From Terriglobales bacterium (GTDB taxonomy: Bacteria > Acidobacteriota > Terriglobia > Bryobacterales > Bryobacteraceae), in NCBI GenBank assembly GCA_027485675.1, contig JAIXQP010000024.1, forward strand, positions 30,404 through 94,403: a stretch of 64,000 bases of DNA, read 5' to 3'. Of this stretch, positions 11,649 to 21,059 are shown piece after piece. Made by a program: the position numbers and the translations under genes. Position 1 is the stretch's first letter. Each line of letters opens with the position of its first letter. The notes under the pieces are model-generated. The model did no database searches, had not been told where the DNA came from, and worked only from the letters and a program-made list of their open reading frames with translations.

Positions 11649-12860
11649 ATGCGGGTAGCCTTCTTTACCGATTCGTTCCATGAAGTAAACGGGGTCGCCC
11701 ACACGAGCAGAATGTTGACCGCCACGGCGAACCGCCTCGGCGTGCCCTTTCTCGTTGTGTGCGCCGGAGAACCAGACGCTGCCTCTGGACGTCTCCAACT
11801 GCCGCGCGGCCGCGCGGCGTTCGCTGTCGAGCGCGATCTGTTCTACGACCCTCTCTACTACCGTCACCGCGCCGAGGCCGAAGCCCGCATCCGCGCGTTC
11901 GCCCCGGATGTCATCCACGTCACCGGCCCGAGTGACGTCGGCACCATCGGCGTCGTCCTTGCGAAGAAACTCAAGCTCCCGCTTGTCGCCAGTTGGCACA
12001 CGAATCTCCACGAATACGCCGGCGAGCGGCTCCCGGCGTTTGTCCCCCAGCCGCTGCGCCAGGCTGCCGTTAAGGGCTCCTTCCAGGCTCTCAGCCGCTT
12101 CTACCAACTGGCTGACGTCGTCATGGCCCCCAACACGGAACTGCTCGAACTCGTCGAAAAAGCCTCCGGACGGGCCGGCTTCCTGATGCGCCGCGGCGTC
12201 GATACCAATCTGTTCGACCCCGCCCGGCGCACCGCCGCCGCCGGCCCGCTGCGCATCGGCACCGTGGGCCGCCTCTCCGCCGAGAAGAATATCCACTTCC
12301 TCACTACCCTCGAGCGCCATCTGCTCGCCCAAGGCTTCACCGATTTCCGCATCGTCGTCATCGGCGATGGCGGTGAACGCGCCAAGCTCGAACAGGATCT
12401 GCGCCAAGGCGAGTTCACGGGCGTCCTCCGCGGCGAAGCGCTCGCCCAGGCCTACGCCAACCTCGACCTCTTCGTGTTTCCCTCCCGCACCGACACCTTC
12501 GGCAACGTGGTCCTCGAAGCGCTCGCCTCCGGCGTTCCGGCGGTGGTCACCGCCTCGGGCGGCCCCAAGTTCATCGTCGAGCACGACGAAAGCGGCTTTG
12601 TCGCCGCCACGGACGCGGAGTTCCTGCGGTACTCCTACACGCTCGCCACGAGCGCCGCGCTCCGTCGTCGCATGGCTTTGCAGGCGCGCGAGCAGGCGAT
12701 TGGCACGACGTGGGAAAAGGTCTTCGCCGAGATCGAAGGGGCCTACCGGGCGGCTATTCTTCGCCGGGCAGCACCGCCACAAATTCGCCGAGCACCTGAA
12801 ACTCACCCTCTCGCAGCTCCCACTCCGGAAACTCCGGATTCAGCGGAATCATCCGGATGA
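11649..12860 (+). CDS. Family-4-type (GT-B) glycosyltransferase
   Basis: 403 residues. The N-terminal domain has the MRVAFFTDSFHEVNGVAHT opening seen in GT4 enzymes that act on lipids or mannans, then SWHTNLHEYAG. The C-terminal domain has IGTVGRLSAEKN (about 207-218), GEALAQAYANLDLFVFPSRTD and the nucleotide-sugar motif GNVVLEALASGVPAVVT with the catalytic-site Glu. The sugar and acceptor are unknown. It could be a glycolipid or cell-envelope mannosyl/glucosyl transferase. The last 35 residues lie in a Pro/Ala-rich tail encoded in the antisense overlap with the S24 peptidase gene (107 nt shared). The conserved enzyme ends before this tail, so the tail may be a recent read-through into the neighbour. 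Confidence 0.92.
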   Translation: MRVAFFTDSFHEVNGVAHTSRMLTATANRLGVPFLVVCAGEPDAASGRLQLPRGRAAFAVERDLFYDPLYYRHRAEAEARIRAFAPDVIHVTGPSDVGTIGVVLAKKLKLPLVASWHTNLHEYAGERLPAFVPQPLRQAAVKGSFQALSRFYQLADVVMAPNTELLELVEKASGRAGFLMRRGVDTNLFDPARRTAAAGPLRIGTVGRLSAEKNIHFLTTLERHLLAQGFTDFRIVVIGDGGERAKLEQDLRQGEFTGVLRGEALAQAYANLDLFVFPSRTDTFGNVVLEALASGVPAVVTASGGPKFIVEHDESGFVAATDAEFLRYSYTLATSAALRRRMALQAREQAIGTTWEKVFAEIEGAYRAAILRRAAPPQIRRAPETHPLAAPTPETPDSAESSG

Positions 12861-13548
12861 GCTTGTGCTCCCATCCGTCCTCGCCGGTCTGCCGCTTCTC
12901 GCTGGCATACTCTTTCACCGTCAGTTCCGTTGACGGTTCGCCATCGTAAACCCGCTGAATCAGCAGCCGGCGCCCCCGCCGGCTCCCCCCCACATGCCGC
13001 CGGAAGATGCAGCGGCTTCCGTCCGGAATCAGCGGCTCCATCGAACGGCCGTGCACCGTCACGATGAACATATCGTTTGAGATTCGCAGCTCTTCCGGCA
13101 CCTCCACCCAGCCCTCCGGCTCGGGCAGTTGCGCCTCGCTCAGGCCCCCGGCTGCCGCCCAGGCCCGGTAGGCGGGCAGATGCGTCCGGTACTCGAGCAC
13201 TACCGGCTCCACCGCCTCGCGATACAGCCGCCGCAGCCGGGCAGGGAAGTCCGCCACGTGCATCCGCTCCCGCTCCGTAATCCGGACCGTGTGCGAAAGG
13301 TGGTCCTCCAGGAACTCCAAAACCCGTTTGCCGCCCCACTCCCGCCCCTTGGCCGCGATGTCCTCTTCGAGCAGCGTCAGAACGTCCGCCTCTTGTCCCG
13401 CGAAGCTCTCCCAATCCCGCCGCAACCGCAGATGCAGTTCATCCGCCTCCACATCCAGCAGCAGCACCCCCGCCACCTCTTTGGGACGGCCCGGCAGTGC
13501 TACCTCCAGGTAGGCACACTCTCCCGGCCTCGCAACAAGCACCCCCAT
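12754..13548 (-). CDS. S24 (LexA/UmuD-like) peptidase-domain protein
   Basis: 264 residues. The C-terminal half carries the S24 Ser/Lys dyad: the nucleophile Ser169 in VHGRSMEPLIPDGS and the base Lys212 in LTVKEYAS, with the expected spacing. The N-terminal 150 residues are not a helix-turn-helix that I recognise (strands at residues 10-45, then helices), so this is not a plain LexA. It could be a stress-linked autoproteolytic regulator or a processing enzyme. The 3' end overlaps the glycosyltransferase gene by 107 nt tail-to-tail. No Shine-Dalgarno sequence is evident before the ATG. It precedes the VWFA gene in opposite order on the same strand. Confidence 0.82.
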   Translation of the reverse strand: MGVLVARPGECAYLEVALPGRPKEVAGVLLLDVEADELHLRLRRDWESFAGQEADVLTLLEEDIAAKGREWGGKRVLEFLEDHLSHTVRITERERMHVADFPARLRRLYREAVEPVVLEYRTHLPAYRAWAAAGGLSEAQLPEPEGWVEVPEELRISNDMFIVTVHGRSMEPLIPDGSRCIFRRHVGGSRRGRRLLIQRVYDGEPSTELTVKEYASEKRQTGEDGWEHKLIRMIPLNPEFPEWELREGEFQVLGEFVAVLPGEE

Positions 13549-13572
13549 ATGCCGCTTATCGCCAATTCCTAC

Positions 13573-14580
13573 CTATCGTTTAACATTTACATCCGGCCCA
13601 TACGGATAGTAGCCCCGCCGCGCCCGTACCTTCACGTTCGGCAGCGAAACTTCCACTCGCAGATTCCGGAATACCCGCCCGGCGTCCTGCGCCTGCGGCG
13701 TGAAGCGCAGCAGGTACTGCGTCGTCACCTCACCCGTCGTATTGGCCACGGCCCGGTACATGCCCCGGGCAATCTCGGAGGCATAGCCGCCCGTGCCCAC
13801 TTTCAGCGCGTAGTTGCCTTCGTCCGACGGCGTCGACAGGTATCCGGCCACATCCTTGTAGAGCCCCTGCAGCGGATACTCCACGCGCCCGCCCGTCTCT
13901 TCAGCCAACTGCGTCAATACCTTCTCGCCTTCGTTGTTGAACCCGAACGCCACCGTCGAAACCCCGTAAATCGTCACCAGGTTCCGCTGCGCAATTTCGA
14001 GTACTTCGTTCAACGTCTTCTTGCTCGCGTTGTCGTGGCCGTCGCCGATGACGATGATCACGCGGCGCGGCTCAAGCGGTTCGCCCTTCACGAGACTCCG
14101 CGACGTGCAAGCCATGTAGATCGCGTCGTACAACGCTGCCCCGCCGCCCGGCTTCAACTTCCGCAGCTTATCGACGACCTTCTGCGAATCGCTCGTCGTG
14201 TTCACGGCCAGCTCCGCTTCGTTGCTGTACGTAATCAGATAGCCGCTATACTTCGGATCGTCCGGCAGCAGCGCCAGCGCCAGCTCCACCGCCGATTCCT
14301 GATAGTTCTTCCAGTGCAGCCGGCTCGTGTTCGAAAGATCGAGCAGAAAACCCACCACCACCGGCTGGCTGCGCTCCCGGCTGAAGTAGGTGATCTTCTG
14401 CTCCTTGCCCTCATCAAAAATCTTGAAGTCTTTCTCTTCGAGATTCGAGACGAACTTCCCGTTCGGGTCGGTCACCGTCACCGGCACAATCACTTCCGTC
14501 GTCGAAACCGACAGAGTCGGCGTCGGCTCCTGCGCGAAAGCAAACACGGCAATCAGGCTAAACAGCGTTAGGCGGCGCAT
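13573..14580 (-). CDS. Exported VWFA-domain protein of the acidobacterial type
   Basis: 335 residues with a clear signal peptide (residues 1-16, ending AFAQE). The N-terminal beta domain has VIVPVTVTDPNGKFVSNLEEKDFKI cut by the family's DF.. pattern, and the VWA domain starts near residue 70. The MIDAS motif is DLSNTS (DxSxT/S), and the second Asp is in VIIVIGDGHDNAS. The tail VRARRGYYPYG is typical of the family. It should be periplasmic or surface-exposed and bind ligands through a metal. It shares a strand with the M48 protease 16 nt upstream and may be co-transcribed. A second member lies at 1930-2847 and lacks the signal peptide. Biological role unknown. Confidence 0.92.
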   Translation of the reverse strand: MRRLTLFSLIAVFAFAQEPTPTLSVSTTEVIVPVTVTDPNGKFVSNLEEKDFKIFDEGKEQKITYFSRERSQPVVVGFLLDLSNTSRLHWKNYQESAVELALALLPDDPKYSGYLITYSNEAELAVNTTSDSQKVVDKLRKLKPGGGAALYDAIYMACTSRSLVKGEPLEPRRVIIVIGDGHDNASKKTLNEVLEIAQRNLVTIYGVSTVAFGFNNEGEKVLTQLAEETGGRVEYPLQGLYKDVAGYLSTPSDEGNYALKVGTGGYASEIARGMYRAVANTTGEVTTQYLLRFTPQAQDAGRVFRNLRVEVSLPNVKVRARRGYYPYGPDVNVKR

Positions 14581-14596
14581 GACTTCAATGATATCG

Positions 14597-15661
14597 CTAG
14601 TTGCCTGATGTCGGACGCCGTTTCAGCTTCGGACGCTCGTCTTCATCGGTCTTCGGCGTCTTGCCGTCCTCGTCCGGATCCACGGGTCCGGTGGTCGATC
14701 CCGGCGCCCGCCGCAGCCGCGGCCGGTTGAGGTCCTGTTCGTCCACCTTCCGGCGGTTGCTCATCGCCAGCAGCCGGTTCTTCACGTCGTTGAACTCCGA
14801 GGTCGTCACGACGTACTCGGGCTTGGCCTCAAGCAGCTCCTGGATGTTCTTCTGCGAATCCTTAATCCGGTCGTCGGTCGGCGGATGCGAAGAGAAGATC
14901 TTCGCCATCGTACCCGGCTTCTTCTTCTCGAGCGACTGCAGCTTTTCAAAGAAGTCGACGAACGACGTCGGGTCATAACCCGCCTTGTAGAGGTACTGCA
15001 AACCCAACAGGTCCGCTTCGCGCTCAAAGCCGCGCGAGAACTGCATGAAGCCCATCGGAATCGCCACGCTCGCCGCCTGCCGGATGCCATACCCGGCCCA
15101 GCCGCCCATGAAGATCAGCGGAATCGTCGCCATGTTGGCGATCTGTCCGCGCGTCGCCTGCCGCGTACCGTGCCGCGCCGCGATGTGCGCAATCTCGTGC
15201 GCCATCACCCCGGCCAGCTCACTCTCGCTTTCGGCCTTCAGAATCAGCCCTGAGTTCACGAAGAAGAAGCCGCCCGGCAAGGCGAACGCATTCACCTCTT
15301 CCGAATCGACCACCTTGATCGTCACCGGCACCTTGGTGTCGGAGTTCCGCACCAGGTTCTGCCCCACGCGGTTGACGTACTCGGAGATCACCGGATCATC
15401 CACGATCTTCGCCTGCCGCTCAATCTCTTGGGCATAGCCCTTGCCCATGGCGATCTCTTTCTCGATCGAGTAAAAGTTCACGCCCTTGCCGGCGTCCCGT
15501 TCGCCGATGGCTTCGACGTCCTTCTTGCTGCCCTTCTTGATCTTGGTGTCTTTTTTCTCTTTGCCCACCTGGTCCGCAGTCTTCTCCGGGGCGTCCTGTC
15601 CAAACGCGGAACCGATCAAAAGCGCGGCCACAGTCAGCGAATAAATTCCAAAACGTCGCAT
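14597..15661 (-). CDS. Exported M48-family metalloprotease
   Basis: 354 residues from the ATG at 15661, chosen because GGAGG lies 6 nt upstream and the signal peptide (RRFGIYSLTVAALLIGSAF) starts there. A longer frame to 15712 has no such support. The zinc motif HEIAH is at residues 155-159, followed by AARHGTRQATRG. The third ligand Glu is in GFEREADLLGLQYL. This is the BepA/LoiP-type periplasmic protease class involved in outer-membrane protein quality control. A Lys-rich segment after the signal peptide and a basic C-terminal tail (PKLKRRPTSGN) are extras. It is divergent from the aminotransferase gene at 15723 and upstream of the VWFA gene. Confidence 0.94.
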   Translation of the reverse strand: MRRFGIYSLTVAALLIGSAFGQDAPEKTADQVGKEKKDTKIKKGSKKDVEAIGERDAGKGVNFYSIEKEIAMGKGYAQEIERQAKIVDDPVISEYVNRVGQNLVRNSDTKVPVTIKVVDSEEVNAFALPGGFFFVNSGLILKAESESELAGVMAHEIAHIAARHGTRQATRGQIANMATIPLIFMGGWAGYGIRQAASVAIPMGFMQFSRGFEREADLLGLQYLYKAGYDPTSFVDFFEKLQSLEKKKPGTMAKIFSSHPPTDDRIKDSQKNIQELLEAKPEYVVTTSEFNDVKNRLLAMSNRRKVDEQDLNRPRLRRAPGSTTGPVDPDEDGKTPKTDEDERPKLKRRPTSGN

Positions 15662-15722
15662 CGAAGCCTCCAGGAACTGAGAACTGTCCTCAGTATACTC
15701 CTGCTGACGCATACTATTGAGG

Positions 15723-16841
15723 ATGGGTTTCGAAATCTGGCAACAGTACCGGGAAGAGTTTCCGGTGACGCAAAATCTGGTCTATCTGAACCACGCCGCC
15801 GTCAGCCCCCTCTGCCGCCGGGCCGCCGAGGCCATGCGCTGGCTCGCCACCGACGCCGAAGTTTGGGGCTCCTTCCACTATCCCCAATGGATGGCCTGCT
15901 ATGACGGTCTCCGCGCCGCCGCGGCCCAAATGATCAACGCCGCCCCCGGCGAAATCGCCATCGTCAAAAACACCTCGGAAGGCATCGCCACCGTCGCCCT
16001 CGGCCTCGATTGGCGCCCCGGCGATAAGATCGTCGCCTTCCACGGCGAATTCCCCGCCAATCAGTACCCCTGGCAGAAACTCGCCTCCCGCGGCGTCACC
16101 ATCGAATGGCTCGAACCCGACGCCTCCCTCGACCAGATCGACCAGGCCGCCGCCGGCGCCCGGCTCCTCGCCATCAGCTACGTCCAGTTCCTCTCCGGCT
16201 ACCGCGCCGATCTCGCCGCCATCGGCGAAATTTGCCACCGCCGCCAGGTCTTCTTCTTCGTCGACGCCATCCAGGGCCTCGGCGCCTTCCCCCTCGACGT
16301 CCGCGCCATGCGCATCCACGCCCTCGCCGCCGACGGTCACAAATGGCTCACCGGCCCCGAAGGCTGCGGCATCCTCTACATTCAGCAGGACCGCCAGGAC
16401 GAGATCGAGCCCGTCGAGTTCGGCTGGACCAACACCGCCTCCCACGCCGACTACGGCAAGCGCGACCTCACCCTTCGCTCCGACGCCGGCCGCTACGAAC
16501 CCGGCACCCTCAACACCATCGGCTGCTACGGCCTCCGCGCCGCCTTCGAATTCCTCAACGAAGTCGGCATCCCCCACATCGCCGAGGCCGTAACCGCCCG
16601 AGCCGACGAGGTCGCTGCCGGCGCCCTTGCTAAAGGTTACGAACTCATGCCCCCCGCCCGGACGCCCGCCGCAAGCGCCGGCATCGTCTGCATCCGCCAC
16701 GCGAAGGAGGATCCCCGCCTCACCCACTCCCGCCTCCGCGACGCCGGCTTCCTCACCGCCCCCCGCGCCGGGTGGCTCCGCGTCTCCCCGCACTTCTACA
16801 TCTCCCCGGACGACATCGCCCGCTTCCTCGATCACCTCTAA
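15723..16841 (+). CDS. Class V PLP-dependent aminotransferase / cysteine-desulfurase-like enzyme
   Basis: 372 residues from the ATG at 15723; an in-frame TTG at 15717 is possible. The fold-type I PLP enzyme is recognisable: YLNHAAVSPL near residue 22, VKNTSEGIATVALGL (phosphate-binding region), FFFVDAIQGLGAFPLDV with the cofactor Asp, and the Schiff-base Lys207 in ADGHKWLTGPEGCGIL. It resembles isopenicillin-N-epimerase/SufS-like proteins, but there is no obvious mobile Cys for desulfurase action and no Fe-S operon around it. Substrate unknown. Its stop overlaps that of the EamA gene by 4 nt, tail-to-tail. A very C-rich coding strand is normal for this stretch. Confidence 0.9.
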   Translation: MGFEIWQQYREEFPVTQNLVYLNHAAVSPLCRRAAEAMRWLATDAEVWGSFHYPQWMACYDGLRAAAAQMINAAPGEIAIVKNTSEGIATVALGLDWRPGDKIVAFHGEFPANQYPWQKLASRGVTIEWLEPDASLDQIDQAAAGARLLAISYVQFLSGYRADLAAIGEICHRRQVFFFVDAIQGLGAFPLDVRAMRIHALAADGHKWLTGPEGCGILYIQQDRQDEIEPVEFGWTNTASHADYGKRDLTLRSDAGRYEPGTLNTIGCYGLRAAFEFLNEVGIPHIAEAVTARADEVAAGALAKGYELMPPARTPAASAGIVCIRHAKEDPRLTHSRLRDAGFLTAPRAGWLRVSPHFYISPDDIARFLDHL

Positions 16842-17671
16842 TCCCGCTGCGCCCACGCGCTCCCCAGCGTCGCCGCCAGAATAATCCCCCCGCCCGCCAT
16901 CCCATAGGCGCTCGGGGCCTCCCCGTGCAGCAGCCACGTCCACACCGGGTTCAGCGCCGGCTCCAGCAGCAGCAACGCCGACGCCGCAAACGCCGGCACC
17001 TGCCGCAGCCCCCGCGTCAGGCACCAGTACGCCAAGCCGATCTGAAACACCCCCATGTACCCCACCGTGAGCGCATCCGCCACCCCGGGCATCGCGAGCG
17101 GCCACGCCATCGGCAGCGCCGCCGCAAACGCCAGCAGATTCCCCACCGCCACCACCTTCACCGCCGATCCCCCCTCCCGGGCCGAACCCCGCAAACACGC
17201 CACCGTCAACCCCCACCCCAAGCCCGACAGCGCCCCGATCCAGTTCCCCCGCACCGGATCCGGCGCCGTCGCCGTCGCTCCCGCCGGATCCAGATAGAAC
17301 AGCATCATCCCCACCGCCACCGCCAACCCCAGCCACAAATCCGTCCGCCGCAGCCGCTCCCGCAAGAACACCGGCCCAATCACCAGCAAGTACAACGGCC
17401 CCGTCGCCTGCAGGTAGATCGCGTTCGCCCCCGTCGTCAGCTTCGTCGCCACCACGAAGGTCACCAGCGTCACCGCATATGCCACCCCCGCCAGACTCAC
17501 CCGCCAACTCCAACCCCGCCGGCTCTCCGGCAGCAGCGCCAGCAACATCACTCCCGCCACCAGCGATCGCAAGCTCGCCACCTGCCAACTCGAAAGCGTC
17601 GTCGCCTTAATCGCCGCCCCGCCCGTTGAAAATAGAAGCGCCGCCGCCAACAGAAACAATCGTCCAGACAT
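16838..17671 (-). CDS. EamA/DMT-superfamily membrane transporter
   Basis: 277 residues from the ATG at 17671, preceded by GGGGGA at a good distance. The longer frame to 17722 would overlap the next divergent gene. About ten hydrophobic helices form two EamA repeats. The first repeat begins RLFLLAAALLFSTGGAAIKAT, and the second has PVRGNWIGALSGLGWGLTVAC. The helix-rich end ALNPVWTWLLHGEAPS is typical of DMT exporters of small metabolites. Substrate unknown. The gene is divergent from the kinase-like gene at 17707, with only 35 nt between them, so their promoters overlap. Confidence 0.92.
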   Translation of the reverse strand: MSGRLFLLAAALLFSTGGAAIKATTLSSWQVASLRSLVAGVMLLALLPESRRGWSWRVSLAGVAYAVTLVTFVVATKLTTGANAIYLQATGPLYLLVIGPVFLRERLRRTDLWLGLAVAVGMMLFYLDPAGATATAPDPVRGNWIGALSGLGWGLTVACLRGSAREGGSAVKVVAVGNLLAFAAALPMAWPLAMPGVADALTVGYMGVFQIGLAYWCLTRGLRQVPAFAASALLLLEPALNPVWTWLLHGEAPSAYGMAGGGIILAATLGSAWAQRD

Positions 17672-17706
17672 GAATCCCCCAGGATATGACACGATAACCT
17701 CGTCCC

Positions 17707-18654
17707 ATGACCGTCTCCCCACGCCCCGGCGAAGAACTCCCGCTCGCCGCCCTCGCCGCCTGGCTCCAACTTCCCGCCGTCACCGTCACCCAATTCCCCG
17801 GCGGCCACTCCAACCTCACCTATCACCTAACCGCCCCCGGCCACGAATCCATCCTCCGCCGCCCCCCGCTCGGCCCCATCCCCCCGAAAGCCCACGATAT
17901 GGTCCGCGAATTCCGCGTCCTCTCCGCCGTCCATCCCCACTTCCCCCTCGCCCCTAAACCCATCGCCCTCTGCGAAGACCCCGCCGTCCTCGGCGCGCCC
18001 TTCTTCCTCATGGAGCCTCGCCCCGGCCTCATCCTCCGCGAACCCTACTCCCACCCCGCTCCCGCCGCCCTCTCCCAATCCTTCGTCGATACCCTCGTCC
18101 AACTCCATTCCGTTCCCCTCGCCGATCCCGCCCTCGCCGCCCTCGGCAAACCCGCCGGCTTCGTCGCCCGCCAGGTCACCGGCTGGTCGGAACGCTGGCG
18201 CCGCGCCGCCACGCCCCACTCGCCCGATGCCGCCCGCCTCCTCCACTACCTCGAAGCCAACCTCCCGCCCGAGTCCGCCCCCACCCTCGTCCACAACGAT
18301 TACAAGCTCGACAACGTCGTCCTCGCTGGCGCCCGCATCTCCGCCGTCCTCGACTGGGAGATGACCACCCTCGGAGACCCCCTCATCGACCTCGGCCTCG
18401 CCCTCACCTACTGGGACCACGCCCCCGCCACCGGCTGGTTCTCCCGCGCCGAACTCGCCGCCGCCTGGTCGCGCCAAACCGGCCGCAGCCTCGCCCACCT
18501 GCCCTATCATGAAATCTTGGGCCGCTTCAAACTCGCCGTCATCCTCCAGCAGATCTACGCCCGCTGGCTCCACGGCCAAACGCAGGATCCCCGTTTCGCC
18601 CACCTCGATCAGCGAGTCGCCGCCCTCATCCACGAAGCCAACTCTCTTCTATGA
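17707..18654 (+). CDS. APH-fold phosphotransferase, ACAD10/11 N-terminal or LvaA-like
   Basis: 315 residues. Kinase-fold motifs: a Gly-rich nucleotide loop near residue 32 (FPGGHSNLTYHL), a Lys-replacing segment ESILRRPP, the catalytic loop LVHNDYKLDNVVL around residue 196, and the metal-binding VLDWEMTTLGDPLIDLG after it. The phrase HNDYKLDN plus DWE..T.GDP is very close to the aminoglycoside-phosphotransferase-like domain of animal ACAD10/ACAD11 and to LvaA of Pseudomonas. Those proteins phosphorylate the 4-hydroxyl of 4-hydroxyacyl-CoA. ATGA overlap with the phosphatase gene, which itself overlaps the ACAD gene, makes a coupled three-gene operon. The 4-hydroxyacyl-CoA assignment is an inference from these families. 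Confidence 0.9.
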   Translation: MTVSPRPGEELPLAALAAWLQLPAVTVTQFPGGHSNLTYHLTAPGHESILRRPPLGPIPPKAHDMVREFRVLSAVHPHFPLAPKPIALCEDPAVLGAPFFLMEPRPGLILREPYSHPAPAALSQSFVDTLVQLHSVPLADPALAALGKPAGFVARQVTGWSERWRRAATPHSPDAARLLHYLEANLPPESAPTLVHNDYKLDNVVLAGARISAVLDWEMTTLGDPLIDLGLALTYWDHAPATGWFSRAELAAAWSRQTGRSLAHLPYHEILGRFKLAVILQQIYARWLHGQTQDPRFAHLDQRVAALIHEANSLL

Positions 18655-19337
18655 GCACCCTCACCTTCGTCCGCCACGGCCAGGCCGGCTCCCGCGACGT
18701 CTATGACACTCTCTCCCCCCTCGGCCGCCAACAAGCCTCCCGCCTCGGTGAGTACCTCGCCACGCAATTCCATCCCTGCGACCTCTTCCTCTCCGGCGCG
18801 CTTGAACGCCAGCAACTGACCGCCGCGCTCCTCCGCGCCGCCTGTCCCAGCCTCCCAGCGCCCACAGTCCTCCCCGCCTGGAACGAGTTCGATCTCGACG
18901 CCGTCTATCGCTCCCTCGCGCCCCAACTCGCCGCCGTCGACCCCGTCTTCGCCGACGCCTACAACAAACTCCGCGCCGAATCCGCCGACCCGGCCAACCC
19001 CGTCCACCGCCGCTGGACCCACGCCGATATCGCCGTCATCCGCGCCTGGGTCGAAGGCCGCTTCCCCTCGGAAGCCGAAACCTGGGAAGCCTTCCGAACC
19101 CGCATCCGCCAGGCCTTCGCCGCCCTTCCCGATGGCCACATCCTCATCTCCACCTCCGCCACCCCCATCGCTCTCTGCGTCAGCTTCGCCCTCGAAGCCC
19201 CCAATCCTTTCCGCTTCGCCGGAGCTCTCTACAACGCTTCGCTCACTACCTTTCGTCGCCACGACGGCCAAACCCATCTCCACACGTTCAACAACACCCC
19301 GCACCTCCCCGAACCCGACTGGCGCACCCACCGATGA
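18651..19337 (+). CDS. Histidine phosphatase (phosphoglycerate-mutase-like) family protein
   Basis: 228 residues. RHGQAGS at residues 8-14 holds the nucleophilic His, followed by [30 protein letters not shown] is the second arginine region. The usual late His motif is altered: [15 protein letters not shown] is where many members have VxHG. Loss of the canonical second His could lower phosphatase activity. The start overlaps the kinase stop (ATGA), and the stop overlaps the ACAD start (ATGA). A phosphatase between a kinase and a phospho-acyl-CoA-eliminating dehydrogenase is unusual; animal ACAD10 instead carries a HAD-type hydrolase domain. The substrate is unknown. Confidence 0.88.
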   Translation: MSTLTFVRHGQAGSRDVYDTLSPLGRQQASRLGEYLATQFHPCDLFLSGALERQQLTAALLRAACPSLPAPTVLPAWNEFDLDAVYRSLAPQLAAVDPVFADAYNKLRAESADPANPVHRRWTHADIAVIRAWVEGRFPSEAETWEAFRTRIRQAFAALPDGHILISTSATPIALCVSFALEAPNPFRFAGALYNASLTTFRRHDGQTHLHTFNNTPHLPEPDWRTHR

Positions 19338-20497
19338 ACTTCTCTCCCACTCCCCAATCGCTCGCCTGGCAAGTCCGCCTCCAAGCCTTCATGGACGAGC
19401 ACATCTACCCGCTCGAACCCACCTACGCCCCGGACCATCTCCCCGCGCTCCAAGCCCACGCCCGCGCCGCCGGCCTCTGGAACCTGTTCCTTCCTGAACT
19501 CGGTCTCTCCAATCTCGAATACGCCCCGCTCTGCGAGATCATGGGCCGCGTCCCCTGGGCCCCCGAAGTCTTCAACTGCTCCCCGCCCGACACCGGCAAC
19601 ATGGAGGTCCTCGCCCGCTACGGCACCCCCGCCCAGAAGGCCGCCTGGCTCACCCCCCTCCTCAACGCCGAAATCCGCTCCGTCTTCTGCATGACCGAAC
19701 CCGCGGTCGCCTCCTCCGACGCCACCAACATCGCCGCCACCATCGTCCGCGACGGCGACTCCTACCTCCTCAACGGCCGCAAATGGTGGACCACCGGCGC
19801 CGGCGACCCCCGCGCCAAACTCGCCATCTTCATGGGCAAGTCCAATCCGGAAGCCCCCCGCCATCAGCAGCAGTCCATGATCCTCGTCCCGCTCGATACC
19901 CCCGGCGTCAAGATCGAGCGGCTCCTCTCCGTCTACGGCTACGACCATCTCCCCCACGGCCACGGCGAGCTCTCCTTCACGAATGTCCGCGTCCCCGCCG
20001 AAAACCTGCTCCTCGGCGAAGGCCGCGGCTTTGAAATCGCGCAAGGCCGCCTCGGCCCTGGCCGCATCCACCATTGCATGCGCCTGCTCGGCGTCGCCGA
20101 ACGCGCTCTCGAGTATCTCTGCCGCCGCGCCAAATCCCGCGTCGCCTTCGGCCGCCCGCTCTCTGAAATGGGCTCGCTCCGCGCTGAAATCGCCCACTCC
20201 CGCATCGAGATCGAACAGGCCCGCCTGCTCACCCTAAAAGCCGCGTACCTGATGGACACCGTCGGCAACAAGGCCGCCCGCACGGAGATCGCCGCCATCA
20301 AAGTCGTCGCTCCCAACGTCGCCCTTCGCGTTCTGGACCGTGCGATTCAAGTCCACGGCGGCGCCGGTGTTGGTCCCGACTTCCCGCTCGCCGCCTGGTG
20401 GGCCAACGCCCGGACCCTCCGCCTCGCGGACGGCCCGGACGAAGTGCACCTCGAAAGCATCGCCAAGTGGGAACTCGGCCGCACTACCGAACGATAA
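19334..20497 (+). CDS. Acyl-CoA dehydrogenase, ACAD10/11 or LvaC-like
   Basis: 387 residues, normal for an ACAD domain. FAD-binding and substrate motifs appear in order: [17 protein letters not shown] (about residues 116-132), [19 protein letters not shown], and the C-terminal helical domain with [16 protein letters not shown] and [16 protein letters not shown]. The last two motifs match ACAD11 more closely than classical short- or medium-chain enzymes. In LvaC and ACAD10/11 such an enzyme removes phosphate from 4-phosphoacyl-CoA and leads to 3-hydroxyacyl-CoA. The coupled kinase gene supports this. It overlaps the phosphatase by ATGA and its 3' end overlaps the glycine-zipper gene by 14 nt. 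Confidence 0.94.
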   Translation: MNFSPTPQSLAWQVRLQAFMDEHIYPLEPTYAPDHLPALQAHARAAGLWNLFLPELGLSNLEYAPLCEIMGRVPWAPEVFNCSPPDTGNMEVLARYGTPAQKAAWLTPLLNAEIRSVFCMTEPAVASSDATNIAATIVRDGDSYLLNGRKWWTTGAGDPRAKLAIFMGKSNPEAPRHQQQSMILVPLDTPGVKIERLLSVYGYDHLPHGHGELSFTNVRVPAENLLLGEGRGFEIAQGRLGPGRIHHCMRLLGVAERALEYLCRRAKSRVAFGRPLSEMGSLRAEIAHSRIEIEQARLLTLKAAYLMDTVGNKAARTEIAAIKVVAPNVALRVLDRAIQVHGGAGVGPDFPLAAWWANARTLRLADGPDEVHLESIAKWELGRTTER

Positions 20498-21029
20498 ACG
20501 ACATCGGCGTTTCCGAGGGAATCTCCACCTTCGGCCCGCTCATCATCGCCACGCCCGCACCCGCTCCGGCGCCCACACCCGCGCCGATGGCCGCGCCCTT
20601 GCCGCCGCCCGCAATCGCCCCGATCGCCGCGCCAATGCCCGCGCCCACGCCGGTCTTGATCGCCGAGCTCTTCCCCTTGCCGCCGCTTTCGGTCGTGCTG
20701 TTCTCCGTGTTCACGGTGAGCGTCCGGCGGGCTGCCCGCACGCTCACCAGCGTCACCACCAGCTCCGCGTTGCCCTTCAGCTTCCCGGCTTTCTTGTTCT
20801 CCACTACCTGCAACTGCGCCTCGGCGCCTTTCGCCGCCACCACGCGCCCGTTCACGAGCAAGTCCTGGTCCAGCGAAGCCCGGTAGTTCCGGCCCACCTG
20901 CGCCTCCTTCGATTCAATCCTGTCAATGGTCCGGACGTTGATCACCGTACCGGCCGGAATCCGCTGCGCCAACGCGCTCGCCGCCGTCACGCAAAACAAA
21001 AAAAGTGCTGTCATCCATGGGTTCTTCAT
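20484..21029 (-). CDS. Exported glycine-zipper protein
   Basis: 181 residues from the ATG at 21029, supported by GAGGAGG 11 nt upstream; a TTG start at 21056 is less likely. A signal peptide covers about residues 1-21 ([15 protein letters not shown]). The middle is a small beta domain ([15 protein letters not shown], then [17 protein letters not shown]), which resembles periplasmic beta-barrel or TrbI-like modules. A glycine zipper follows at about residues 125-165 ([17 protein letters not shown]). Such zippers insert in or associate with outer membranes. No catalytic motif is visible. It shares strand and a 30-nt gap with the SDR gene upstream, and converges on the ACAD gene. Confidence 0.85.
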   Translation of the reverse strand: MKNPWMTALFLFCVTAASALAQRIPAGTVINVRTIDRIESKEAQVGRNYRASLDQDLLVNGRVVAAKGAEAQLQVVENKKAGKLKGNAELVVTLVSVRAARRTLTVNTENSTTESGGKGKSSAIKTGVGAGIGAAIGAIAGGGKGAAIGAGVGAGAGAGVAMMSGPKVEIPSETPMSFIVR

Positions 21030-21059
21030 AACTATCCGATCCTCCTCGGCTTCCAATCG

